DNA of 64,000 bases from Tigriopus japonicus (lineage: Eukaryota; Arthropoda; Copepoda; Harpacticoida; Harpacticidae): the NCBI GenBank assembly GCA_010645155.1, contig JAAGOF010000252.1, forward strand, positions 220,662 to 284,661, in the 5' to 3' direction. The number at the start of each line of letters is the position of its first letter. The stretch's first letter is position 1. Made by a program: the position numbers and the translations under genes. This document shows positions 46,521-59,700 of this stretch, in pieces. The notes beneath the pieces were generated by a model, which was not told where the DNA came from, did no database searches, and saw nothing but the letters and a program-made list of their open reading frames with translations.

Positions 46521-47760
46521 AATTCAGAATGGGAATAGTTCAAGTGGCCGAGCACGAGCGAGTGGGTGTGCAAAGTGCTGAGTTGAAAAGCTCGCGAGAC
46601 ATATTGTGCTTTTTTCCGTGCGGTTTTGATGATCCGGCACATTTGTTTCTCTGAACAAAACCAACACAGTGGGTAAGCAAATCGACCCATAATCCTTGAG
46701 AGCCAATTTAGATTCCGGTATTATTGTTTCTTTCCAAGGAAAGACGAACCCTTTCGATCGGATTGTTTGAAGATGTTAGATTTGTAGATGCAAGTTTTTG
46801 TACAGAAGAACCTTAATTTCATCATACAGGGAGCTTATTTCTCATTTGTAAGCGGTGTGGAACCCAAAAAGAGGGAATCTCAAAGGGCTATTTCTGGAGA
46901 ACAATGTGATCATTGATTGAATCAGGTATTCCATGAATCATAAGCCTTTTTACCTTGGTAAGAGCTGATCCATAAATGTAAATATTCTGTGCCACTTGAT
47001 CTGATCCTTCCTTATGTTCCTTTACAAAGGAGGAGGGAGGTTCCCAAAAGCTCTTGACAAATTAGAATTGGTCCTTGAGTGACGTGCTTGACAAGTCTTG
47101 AGAATTAAGAAAATGTGACCCTTCTGCGAGAAGCAAACCTGATGAAGGTCAGCAGCACTTCAGTTCTTCAATGCTGCCGCTGTCTTCGCTCTTCTTTAAC
47201 CTTCTTCTCCTTCAATCATAGTAGTAGTATCAAGTCGACGACTCTTTACGTTAGACAAAAAAGCTCCTTAAAAGATAATTTGGGTTTTTAAAGCCACGGA
47301 ATTGAAAGGAACCGCGACTAAAGTTCCATTTAACTTGTCATAAAGAAGAGTGATGAGAATACTGTTGAAGTTCATCAACACTGAGATCAGAGGGTATGTT
47401 AGATCTTTCATTTTTTGGGGAAAACGTCGCAAGGACGTGTGTCTTAAATTGTAACTGAATAACAATTATATTTGTCAAATAAAAAATTCATCATCATTTC
47501 TAAGTTGTGAGGGACGTAGATTGTTTTAAGAACGGGCACATTTTCTCCCCAAAACGTGCACTCAATCTATCATTTGAAATCACTTACAAAATCGATGATT
47601 TATTGAAGGTGTGTGGTCAGCTCGAGAGTCAGGGCTTCTTCTTGAAAGGGCTTCTGGTCCGAATGCTCAATTCTGAACAATTCGAAAAGAAAGTACATCT
47701 ATTTAAACGCTCGTCACGTCTTTTTTTTCAGCGTCACCAAAGATTGTCGATAAAATACTA
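46520..47760. other. No gene recognised: immediate upstream region of Ras-GRF
   Basis: Spacer or 5' UTR/intron. No further coding exon was identified. Confidence 0.35.
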
Positions 47761-47762
47761 GC

Positions 47763-50700
47763 ATGCATGGGGCCATGTCTGGTATGATGCTGAGTCCCAA
47801 AATGCAGAGATATCAGCGTTCCATTCGAATCAATGACGGCCAGCTTTTGGGTCTGGCCGAGAAAGCCAGAAATGATTCGAGACTATCCGGGTATCTTTAC
47901 AAACGATCATCGGACAGCACGAAATGGCTACTCAGATGGTTTAGACTTTACCAGGTAAGACTCAGGAATGATGACAAATGGATGAAGCAATTTACCAAAA
48001 GTTCTCTTGTAGAATTTGTTGTTCTATTACGATAATGATTCGTCCAATCGACCGGTGGGCGTGATCTTTTTGGAAGGATGCTACTGTGAACGACTCCTCA
48101 ACCCACACATTGGAAAGGATGAAAGCATTGAGAAAGTCGTAAGTTCAACTGCTTTGCATGTGATTGGCGTCCTATTTCAATTAGAGGCTCTAGTTGAATT
48201 TGTAGAGAGCCCTTTTCTCTTTGTACGTAACTACGAAATCCCGAAGTGGTGTACAGTGCCAAAACACTAACCAAATCCAACTTTGGCATGAAATTGGCTC
48301 CAGAGAAGCTCACGATTGTCTGGATAATTTGCATGATGAGCTTGAATAGATCGTTTAGAGCCTTCATGGAGGCACTCAATATTGGGGTTGTCCACGTCCG
48401 TGTTCTAAACTAAGCTTGATGGTGGGAAGTTTCCGAGTACAATGATTTGTTTACTTCATTGTCTCCAAACGCCTCCATTTAATTACACCCACTTGTTGTG
48501 TACTCGTATTTGATTGCATGAATAATCAATTCCTTTGTGCTTCATTGTACACTAGTCAACCAACAACGGATCCGCCCCTGTGCCCACATGTTTCACTGAA
48601 ATTGAGACATCAACACACTCAGGCACAGTGGGACCATCAGCAAACCCAAGATTGACACCATTGGCCTTGGCGAAGTCGCCTAAACTTTGCCAACGATGGA
48701 TTATCTTGAAGCAAAAGACCCTCAGCCACGAATGGCGCATTCCACTAGTTGATTCAGCTGAGAAACCGAAAACCAACAATATCACTCCAAATCAACAGAG
48801 ACGACGACTTTCACTGGCTCCAAATCTGGCCATGAGCACTAATTTAGAGAGGCTTCCCGACGAAAGTAAAATGAAGGTCATAAAAAGGCTTGGATGTCAC
48901 TCCATCAGCACAAGGACGTCGCAATCTAATCCCGGGGAGAGTCAAATTCACTTGGCGAGCAACGACAACAAACACGTGGAAAATGGCGCGAAATTGGAAA
49001 CTCCAGCGTCAACTGGAGAAAAAGAGGCGCTCAGAATGGAAGGATCTGTAATATTCCTTTCCTCTACTGCGTGTTCATTGGAAAACCTGTTGAATGTGAC
49101 CTTGTTCCTTTTTGAGTGACAAATCCCCTCTCAATTTTCATTTAGTTTCTTTTGAAAGACCCTCTCTCTCTTGACTTCATCACTCAGTAGATGGCCGTCT
49201 TCGTCGTCGTTATATGGCGAAGAAAAGTTTTTCTGACGAATTCAATTACTGTACAGACCCTCCAGCACCGGGTTTCAAAACCCCATTACAATTATTTTTT
49301 TTCTGACATCGTTTCTGGGGTTTTCTACCAAAAAATCCTCGCTGACTTCAACAAGTCAATCCAATTGACTTCTTTTTGCCGTGCTTTTTTCAACTATTGA
49401 AGAAGTGTTTCGTGGTCATTCAAGTCCCAATTGAAATCCTTATGATCAGCCTTGATAGGTTCTGTTCAAGGCTCAAGAGAACTTCAGTAAGATTATATCT
49501 ATTCTTCATTTCAGTACTGCTTTGCTATCATGTATCGGAGGGAGAACCAACGACAATATGAACTTCGAGCCGATACCATTTCCGAGTGTCAGGCTTGGAT
49601 CGATGGTATTAAGATGGCCAGGTGAGAAGAATGATCTATCTTTACTAGAGAACCGTGTCAAAGGCGTATTGTTTGAAAAGACAAAGATGGTTCACCTTTC
49701 AATTGTTTACCTTCCACAAAGGCAACATTGTAGTAAACGACGAGGGAGGACCTCAAAATGAGGGCACTTGGTTCTTTTGAAGTTTGTCTTTGAGAACGTC
49801 GAGATCCAAGAAAGCTAGTCTTACGGCACTAAAATAACCTGCGCACCAATTCTGAAGGTTTTTATTTTTATGTAATGAGCACTTGAAGGCTCGTTGCTCT
49901 CTTAATGAGACGGTTGCGAGAAAAAGTTGTACTTTTCATCATTAAGTTCATGTTGAACACGTGGCCAGATTTAGAGGTTTCTGTAGAACCTAAAAAATGA
50001 TCCACTAGTGTGGGAACTTGTTCAACCAATCATACAAGATCTGCCGTCGTTGACGTCATTTCATTGTCTTTGAAATAAGGTTCCACTGAGCTTTGGATCT
50101 TCCATTGACGTCGGCAAGCTCAGTTTGAAGCATTTGCAGCCTTCATCATTTGGAAGAATTTTTGGGAAGCGATCTTATCAGCTTCAGTTAGAAACAACGA
50201 ACCTTAAAGATAAAATGATGTGCCACAATTCTTAAGTAAAAATTTTGAAGATGAGTCAAATAATCAAGGACCCTTTTGTGATACATGGCCCTCTCATCAC
50301 CTTTTTGAGGAGAGTCCTTCTATTGTCGAGGTGTTAATAATTTCCTATTCAAGTTGAGCCCAACTTTTGAAGAGGCCTCTCAATAAGGTTACAGTTCACC
50401 AGAACCTTCAAGAATTTCTTTTCTTTTCTCTTTTTTCATTTCTTATTTTCAGAGTTACTTCCAGAAACATGAGACAAATAAAAAATTGCATTTAAACTTA
50501 AGGAACTGTCTTTTTTCGATCACCCGCAGGCCTTGAAAAACTTTATTTCCCTTATCAAATTGCATATTTCTTAAGCATATGCATACATAGGGAAAACGAA
50601 ACTCTAAAAATTGGTCACCAAAATAATGAGTGCACCCTTAAAGAAAGCGGATAATATCCAAGAACCGAGTCGTCAAATGTTAGTTGACACTAAGCTTAGT

Positions 50701-53700
50701 TTAAGTGCACAAATACACCAATATTTGTACGAAAACAAACACTTTTTGGACGATCTCAACTAAAGTTTAAAAACAAATGATTTTGATTTATGGTTTTTAA
50801 TAAGGATAATCTCCTGGTACTTGAAATGGACCAACATGTGTTCCATGAAACACATCGCCGAGATGCTTTAAAGTCTAGATTGTTATCTTTCATAAAAATA
50901 ATTTGCAATTTTACGGCTCAAATCTATCTGTGAAGCTCTCAAACCAGAAATCCAAGTAGATAATTTATATTGCTATAAATATTTTCCCCTGCTGGCTACT
51001 TACCATTTGATTGGTGGCTTTTCGTGACTCAACGCTCACAAAATCTCGATCGTCGACAACTTTTTGGCACATGTCCAACAACGGGGATGGAACCTAACTT
51101 TTAACCCCGCAATTTGACCCAGAGTGCATTTACACTCAATGCACCAACCGCACTTACCACATCCAAAAATGAATGCTCGGACTAAATAAAAAAGGTTTTC
51201 TTCAACGACAAGATGTACTTCATCGATGTCTAAAGAGCATCTGTGTCCAAGAATATTGAGTTTCTGGAACACTGACTGAAAGCCCTCAAGACTTATTCAA
51301 ATGTAAATGGATCGAGAAAGTGCGATAAGTGAAAAGCCTCAGATTCATAGGGCTAACTTATTGGGAAAGACAAGTCCATTACAGAATGATGATGGATCAA
51401 AAGGTGTTTGTTTGTTCCTTCAGAGAAGCCTTATGGAAAAAAGCTTTCAAAGGATCAGGATATAATTTCATAGTCATTCCGATAGCCACAATTTTGATGC
51501 GTCGAATATCTCCTTTTGAGCTCTTAAACCCCCATTTCCTTTTTTTCGAATTTCAGCTTCAATAAACTTCATTTGCAAATGGAAGAAGTGGAACAGAAGC
51601 ATCTTCATCTTCTCCAAGTAGTGGAAAGTGAGAAAACGGCCAAATGGCAATATACCCAACATTGCGATGAACTGACCGAAGAGATAAAGAAGTTGCGAAA
51701 CGAGGTAAGGCAAAAAAATATGTAATTAAACAGACTGGTCTATAAAGTACTTTTATTTTTGATGTTCAAACTCCAACGAATCTAAAGGTTTTGGGAGGAA
51801 CGACCTTTTGAAAACTCATTTGATTCCCAAGAGAGAGACCTTTTAATAAAATGGCAAAGAAAAGCCCGCTCGTTTTCTGCGCATTTCGTTAAATTAATTA
51901 CTAGGAATAAATTTTCAAAATGTTTGAGCGCTATTTTGAACTATTGCCCATCTCAATCTGTAATAAATATTTTTTGTAGCATATTGATTTGATATCATAC
52001 TGCAATCGACCTTTTTAGATATTACAGACTAGGTGTATGTTAATAATAGGGTATTTCAGAATTTACCTTGGCTAACAACGTATTTCGACGCAAATGGAAA
52101 AAAATTGTTACAATCCCCGACCTTACTCAAAGAAACTTTTAGACGCTAAATCACACCCACAGACGGAGAACCATTCTGATACCGGACATGAGATTGCCTA
52201 TCGGAACAATTTGGACAATGTGATGGCTGGCTTCGCTGGTTGGGCAAGGCTCAACCCTCCCTCCGACCCTAGCACCAAAAAATTTTTTTTTTTTAAATTG
52301 TATCAAAATGAACCTAATTCAACTGGTTGCACAAGGAATTTGTCCAGAATTGTTATGCTTGTTAAATGTTGCGTCAATACTGAAGCTAAACCACACCAAA
52401 GAATGTGTTTGATGACAAATGCACACATATTTCCTTTTAGGCCATAATGCCTTTAAAAATTAATCTGTCACAAAAACTGTACAGTCAAAAGGCAACCGTT
52501 GCCATAAAACAATGACTAAAAATGAGTTCAGAAATTAGAGGAAAAAGTGAACTCAATCTTGGCTATCAAGTAAATGGTTATTGAGAGCATTGGCCAACCA
52601 ACAAGAGTCTTTTTTCTTTAGGTTCACGAAATGAGTTTTTTCTTTATTCGATTTGAAACACGAGCTTTTGAAATATTCGTATTTTTCTTAAATAAAAGAA
52701 ATGACAGTTTGCAGGCTTTCCCAAGACTAGTTTTTAATGTTCCAGACTTTGTTTGACTAGAAAAAAAGGAACAAACTCACGGAAAATGTATCATCTATTT
52801 CCAAAAGTGATTTATTGCAATTTTAGTGGCTCCTGTCGCAACCTGAAAATTACTCAAAGAGGCTCTTAAATCAATGGCAAAAAGTCCCTCATCATTTCTT
52901 TACCACGTATCCCATTCCCATACTCTCAAATTATAAATAAAATACTTTATTAAACCTCTCAGACCCCTTTGATCTTCATTCTGCATTTGACAAGCGTTCT
53001 CACTGACCACTAAACACAGTTGAAAGTTAGAGTCTAGTTCTTAGCAGACATTAGCTGTCATGGACCAAGTTGCCAACCAAAACGTTGTCCTTTGGAAATT
53101 TTGTCCACGTTTCCATCCCAAAAAAACTAATATTCCAGAGAATTCCTAACTCAATGGGGGATTTCTTGCATCCGTCAAATCTCATTTAATGGCTGAGGAT
53201 GACAGATCTTACCCGACCACTTTGTCTCAAGAGTAGTTTCAGAGTGTTCCAATTTGCTGTTCCAGTTGTTCGTGATGAAAAAGGAGTGGCGTCTCTTGCC
53301 ACAGATCTCCAAATCCTCGAGTAGTCAAGATGGCGACAAATCGGATGATGAAGAAGATCCTGATATTGCCAAGATCAAAAAAGTCCAAAGCTTCTTTCGA
53401 GGTTGGTTATGTCGTCGACGGTGGAAACAAATCGTCGAGGAGTACATTCGCTCACCACATGCTGAGAGTATGCGCAAACGGAATTGGTAAGTTACCTTTA
53501 ACCAAGAATCAAGGACCACTGAATTCTATGGACGACGAGGCTAGCGATGATGATTTTAATTTTCTTTAAGAAACTTTGGTATTGTTCAGGTAAACTACGC
53601 ATTTCAATTCTTAGCTCAATCAAATGCCGCAGTGAAAGGTAATGTTTTCAAGAGAGCATAAAATTAAGAAGTTTGCCCTTTTGTTGTAATAATACCGGAA

Positions 53701-56700
53701 GAGGGCTACCTCAGTCATTTTGTGAAGGATAATGTCGTTAGCTTTGAAGGAGCATAACTTTTTGACTCTAATTTTCAATTGAGTTGATAATCAAAATATT
53801 TGTCAACACAACACAAGGTCTCATGTTTTTAATCCTAATAGATATCCTTAAAGCACATCGTCAGTCCAGATTGTGTTGTACAAATGATTGTATGGAGACC
53901 CATTTTGGGTCAAAGTAGCAATGGATTTGTTCTAGCTTGAAATCATAGTTCTCATCTTGAAGTTCGGCGTCCAGAAAATTCTGTGGTTCTATGTGATATG
54001 GCCGATGTTTAATAATTTACGGTTGTGCCAATTTAGGATCATTTTGGCTCGCTTTCTTACTTGCCGCATGATCCTCTTTACTTGATTCGTCGAGTGAAAT
54101 ACAAGCGTGTAACGCAACATGTTTTTTTCTGAAGCAACACGTAGTCTAGTCAATATTTGCTTTGCCGAGGTTCCCTCTTCTCAATAACGTTCCAGAGACA
54201 TGTGCGTTTTGTGCAGAAAGAACTTGTGGGAATAGTGTCTTTTTTTGAGAACTTGACATGCATTGGTTTTTGGTGTGTGCCTTTTTGCACCACAACGTTA
54301 ATTGGCTCCAACGACCAATTTAACACCTAATTGTACCCAAGTGCCATGATCAAATGGGAAAGCTCCCAACATAATGGTGGAAAACCGTAGCAAACCTTGG
54401 GGATTTTTGGGAAAACTTGTTCATTTTAGCACGACGCTAGCTACCGCTTATTTTTTCATTGTGACAACAAAGTTCATTCCTTTTGTTACCTGTTTCCATT
54501 TATGTAAACGAGTACGCAAAATAATATATATTGAGGACAGTAATGAACAAATCACAAATGAACCAAAACTAGATCCCTTTCAGCTACATTTAGGGTCCAA
54601 TCTAAACACCCCATTGAGATATATTAGTTACTAGAGGGAGGGTAATCGTAAAAAATGTGTCGCCAGTTGCCAACTTTTGAGCGGACAAAAAAATGGGAAC
54701 ACTTGAAATGTGTGACCAGGCAAATGATATGCATGCAATTGATCAATCAAAGGTGGAATTGGGTAATGTTTTTGGGTCATTTTTTTCTTTTGCTAGAGGT
54801 CACTTTCTTCAAGAAACGGAAGAAGTCACTAGGTGAACATGCCTTGGATTTATGTATTACAAATAGGGACTTTTCTACTGAATGGAAATGTATTGCCAAT
54901 ACATTGAATAAGTCACTGAAAGGAAGAAGACAAATTTAAGCTTTTGCGTTATGTAGGGTTAATCCTATACATATATGGACAAAAACTAAACACTGTTACA
55001 AGAATGAATTTAAAAAAAGTTGGTCTTGATTCATATATTTGGTCACATTAACTGCCCGCTCAACAGTTGTGAGGGCGACATTTTCCTCACAAATTCAATG
55101 CTTTTCCCCCCTTTGCCAAATCAGCCTGATTCAAGCTTGCACGCTATCTAGTGATTAGTAAACGATCTATGAAACACCCCAGTACTCAACAATAAAAATA
55201 ATCATTGCCATAAAACTTCAACTCAAATATTTTTCCGGTAACAAAAACTGCACATTTTGTACAATCATCAACAAACATTTATAAACAAATTATATCCCAT
55301 CTAAACGTGTCTGCAATCTCCTAAAAAGACATTTATTCAAGCCATTCTTAGCAATTAGCCAAAAGGTCCAAACATATTTCAACCCAATGGTTGTGAATGC
55401 AAGACACGAAAATCCCCACAGACTTCTCTTTGACGGTGGGACAAGAAAACCAAACCCACTCACAGAGCTCACGTTCCTTGTCCCTGCAGTCTCGTGTTCC
55501 GCATGGTTGAATCTGAAGAGGAATATGTGGAGCAATTGGAGATCCTCATCTCATGCTTCCTTCGGCCGTTCAAGATGGCGGCTAGTTCAAAGAATCCTCC
55601 TTGCACCCATGAGGACATCAACTCAATCTTCCTGAATAGCGAGACCGTGCTGTTCCTCCATCAGATCTTCCTGAAGGGTCTCACGGCGCGGATGGAGTCT
55701 TGGCCCACTCTGGTGCTGGGTACGTCTCTAGGTGGGGAACACAAGCAATCTCTTTCTTTCTAGGCATCCATCAAACACAACACACATATCGTCGTTCACC
55801 TCGTTCATCCTCCCAAGTGTGACGTGTCATTGGCGTTGCTGCTGTACCAAAGGCTGACTATATACCAATGCTTCTGAACAGTTTCCCACGACGTCCATTG
55901 TTGTAGTTGCTTTTTGCGCCTAGTGTACCATATTGATTGGCCAACCACCAGACTTTTTGGACTTGTTCATGCCTTGAGCCATTTTTTTCACTGGTTTGTG
56001 GGTTAATTTTTATATCCAGAACCAGTGACCTCGAACTTGAAATAGGCTGGCTTGTTGGCAAACATTTTCTTCTTCTTTAGCTCTATGGTGTCGTTGCTCA
56101 AAAATTGAAACACGACTCCTTTTCAACCACAAAAATGCCCTAGACCTCTCAAAAACCTGGACCTCCCTAACCTGCATCCGCTCTCCTTTCCCCAGACACA
56201 AATAAGTGATGGGTGTAAATATCAAATTTGCTGTTTTAACTGGTTTTAGTCTCGGTAAAAAAAACACGAAATAATTAGTGTCAGAAGTACGTAGTTGGGT
56301 TGGTATAATGTGTTTTGAATATTGGTAAGTAGTTTGGTAAGTATATAGTCATGGGTCAAGTAGTGGGTACCCAAAACACGCTGGATATGTTCTAACAAAT
56401 ATTTGAAACTAATTTTCTTGGTGGATTTTCAAACAGCAATTTTTCAACAAAAATAAATAAATATGAAAATATCTACATGAGGCAAATTTAGTTAGTAATA
56501 CATGCATCTCTAAAACCAGAATAGGAATAATTTTCCTGTCCTTTAAATAATATTTTGTGGCAGAAGGATAAACAACATTGGCATTTTCTCTCTTTAAATT
56601 TATGAAATTGTTCAGAGTATTGCTTTGAAATGACCCATTTATCTGAAGGAGCAGTATTATAACTTTAAATTGGGCTTACCATTTATTGATTTTTATCCTT

Positions 56701-59700
56701 GCAGCATGTGTGCGTTTCTTTAAGCTCAATTCATAAATAATGGCCACGAGAAAACTCTCCATTCACAAACCATGACCGATTGAAAAAGTGTTTTATTTCC
56801 CACTTGAAAGAAATTTAATAAAATAAGACAATATAGGGGCATAATCCATGCTGAATTCTGACAAGAATGTTACAATGTTGAAAATGTATGTATATAGATG
56901 ATGTGAAAGTCCTTTTGCCGTCCATAGTTTGAAGATGTCCATGTTAAAATGCTTCGAAAGCATGGGAAAAAAATTTCTGCACACAAAGCAACATTGACAA
57001 ATTCACCCAAATAAAAGTTATCTTTAGAAAGTAAACACTTTAATACCCTTGACTTGTAAATAATATATAGTGAAAGAAATGACAAACCGTAGGGACAAAA
57101 AAAAATCCAACACTGACATTCAATAGAACAGAAATTTGGTAATTGGCTCCTGAATCAGAAATTCCTTCCTTAATTCCTGGACTAATTATCGTCACAACTT
57201 TCAATGTTCTTGTTTGATTTGATCATCTTGTCAGATGTCCGTCCCTCTACAGTACTAATACCAACTGGGGCCAACACATCTCCTCACCTTGTCTTTTGTA
57301 CACATGATTGTGATGAAAGATTTTTCAGCTTGTAAGACATTTTTGAATTAGATCCAGATCTCAAGAGAAGTTCTTTTTTCTTCCAAACAAGGTTTCCAGA
57401 ACAACCCCACTTGCGAATCAAAAGTGTTTCCTTTGAACCAAATATTTCTCAAGTCATTGTGCCCTTTTAGAGACGTCAAGTTCTCAAAACACGCTTTTTT
57501 TTACAACACCCTTTAAAATCGTTCTCAGTTTTCAAAGAATGTTCTTTGGAGGAACGAATACCGATGTTTTTTCAGAGCTAAAAACCCCTTTTAGGCGTCA
57601 GCAACAGAGCGCGTGATCATCTCGTTCTGCCCTTTCTGCCTTTGTACCTCAAGCAGCCAACGTTCTCTTGATTTTGTACTCTACAGTAGTGTTGCTAAAA
57701 CTGCGCAGTAAAAAGTCAAATCCAGTGTGAGCAAGATTTGTTTTTAACACGATTAAATTTGTTTCCTTGCCACAATACGATTTCTTGTGAACTGTCTAAC
57801 ACAAAACGTTTCATGCTGTATCCTCCTTGGCATTTCGGTTGTAGACAATGTTTGTTGGATGGTTTTTACGACTTAGGATTGACATTAAGCCATTCTCAGA
57901 GACTATTTTCCGGTTCGTTTTGCAATATTTCAGTATGTGAACCTGTCCAGTATGATGTTGTATGCCATTTTTGCCATGAGGCAAGAGGCTTTTTTTCAGG
58001 CGTCTTCATGGCAACATAAGCTTTTAGTCCTAAATCCTAGATCCTAGTTCTTGACTTGATATGTGCCCATGTTATGCAGTTGCTTACTAAATATTAGTCT
58101 CGCTGCCACCTTCAATCATGCTCAATCATACGATTTGACATTCCGCTCTGGTGGTTTTCAGGCGATCTCTTTGATATGCTTCTTCCAATGCTCAGCATCT
58201 ACCAAGAATATGTGAGGAACCATCACTACTGTTTACAGGTGAGGGATTGGTCCACGAATGCAAGGATGAATGTCTAGATTTACTCACTTTACTCTCCAGG
58301 TCTTGACTGAGTGCAAGCAGAACCAGCAATTTGGCTCGTTGCTCCACAGATTGGAAAAGAAACCGGCATGCAAAGGCAGGTCCCTTGAGACCTTCTTGAC
58401 GTATCCGATGCATCAGGTAGGAAAAGGTTCAGAGTTGAAAGTGTCCACTTAAGGCCTCGAAAGTGATGCCAGTGCACTTTTGCTCGCCACACCGAGGAGA
58501 ATTGGAACGAAAGTTTTTGAACACCGATGAATGGTGTTATGGAAGATAATGTTTTATGAATGGCATCAACAACTAATGGGACTCACATTCTCAAGTTAAA
58601 GCATTTAGTGCACTTGAATTTAGTGCTCTAGTTACGACCAAATGAGTAGTGTCGTCGTTTTTTTATCCCGCATTCTGTATGTAAGTCTCTTGATTATCAG
58701 GAGTGTTATTTTGAAGCTAGGTGTTGTTGCAATTTTGAATGACAAAAAAATTGACAAAAATCAATTTGGCAACACTTAACATTGAAGTCATTCTTGGTCA
58801 AAATAATGCTGGAAACGCAATTCAATCTTCTAAATAAAAGTTAATTCCTGGCTCTTTTCTTTCTTACCCATGTTAAGAATGGTCATTATTCAATTAAATT
58901 GACTTTGACTTTCATCAAGATAATGAAAGTCACAGTTATGAAAGGACAAGAAACATATGAAGAAAAGCAAATTAAAGGATTTGGAATCACTTCAAAGCAA
59001 GGTAATTATGCTATCATTGCCAAGTTCAAGAGATTCAAATCGATACATCTTTCTGATAGTTATCTTGGACCGAGAATTACCAAAGTTATTCGGTAACTAA
59101 CATATAACTTAAATAACTATCTTATTGATAATAATAAGAAGGACTTAAATAACAAAGTTATTTAAGTCCTTCAAACCACAATGTAATTCAAATTATTTTG
59201 ATGCAGTTATTCAAGAAGGAAATGTTTTTGTCTTGCTTTTTTCTTGACTATAAGCTCCATTTTTTTTTAAATTCAGCCAATAAAAATGTTTAAAGAACGC
59301 TATTTTTTAATCACCACATCAGGGCGTTTGAAGTGCTACTTTAAATTGTACTTACATAGTAAATGCGTTCCTTGCATTATTTATGTATTATCTTGAAATG
59401 GTCCGAAAGGGCTCTTAAACAAAACCGAAACCGGTTGCAAGTGATAAAATATTTATATGGATACACAGCTACCTACCCATGAGATACAACAAGGCAAGTC
59501 TCACATTTTTGCTAATTTAGAAATTACTTCTGTTCCTGATGTTTTCAGAAACATAAAACTAACTGTCAGTTTTCTCTAAAACTCCATTTTTAGCACATTT
59601 ACTGATTTTTAACCCATTCATGAACGCTTGGTAAGGTCGGGGAACCATCCTTAAGCTCTTTTTCGCTCAAATGAAACTTCCGGAAGTCAGAAAAGATAGC

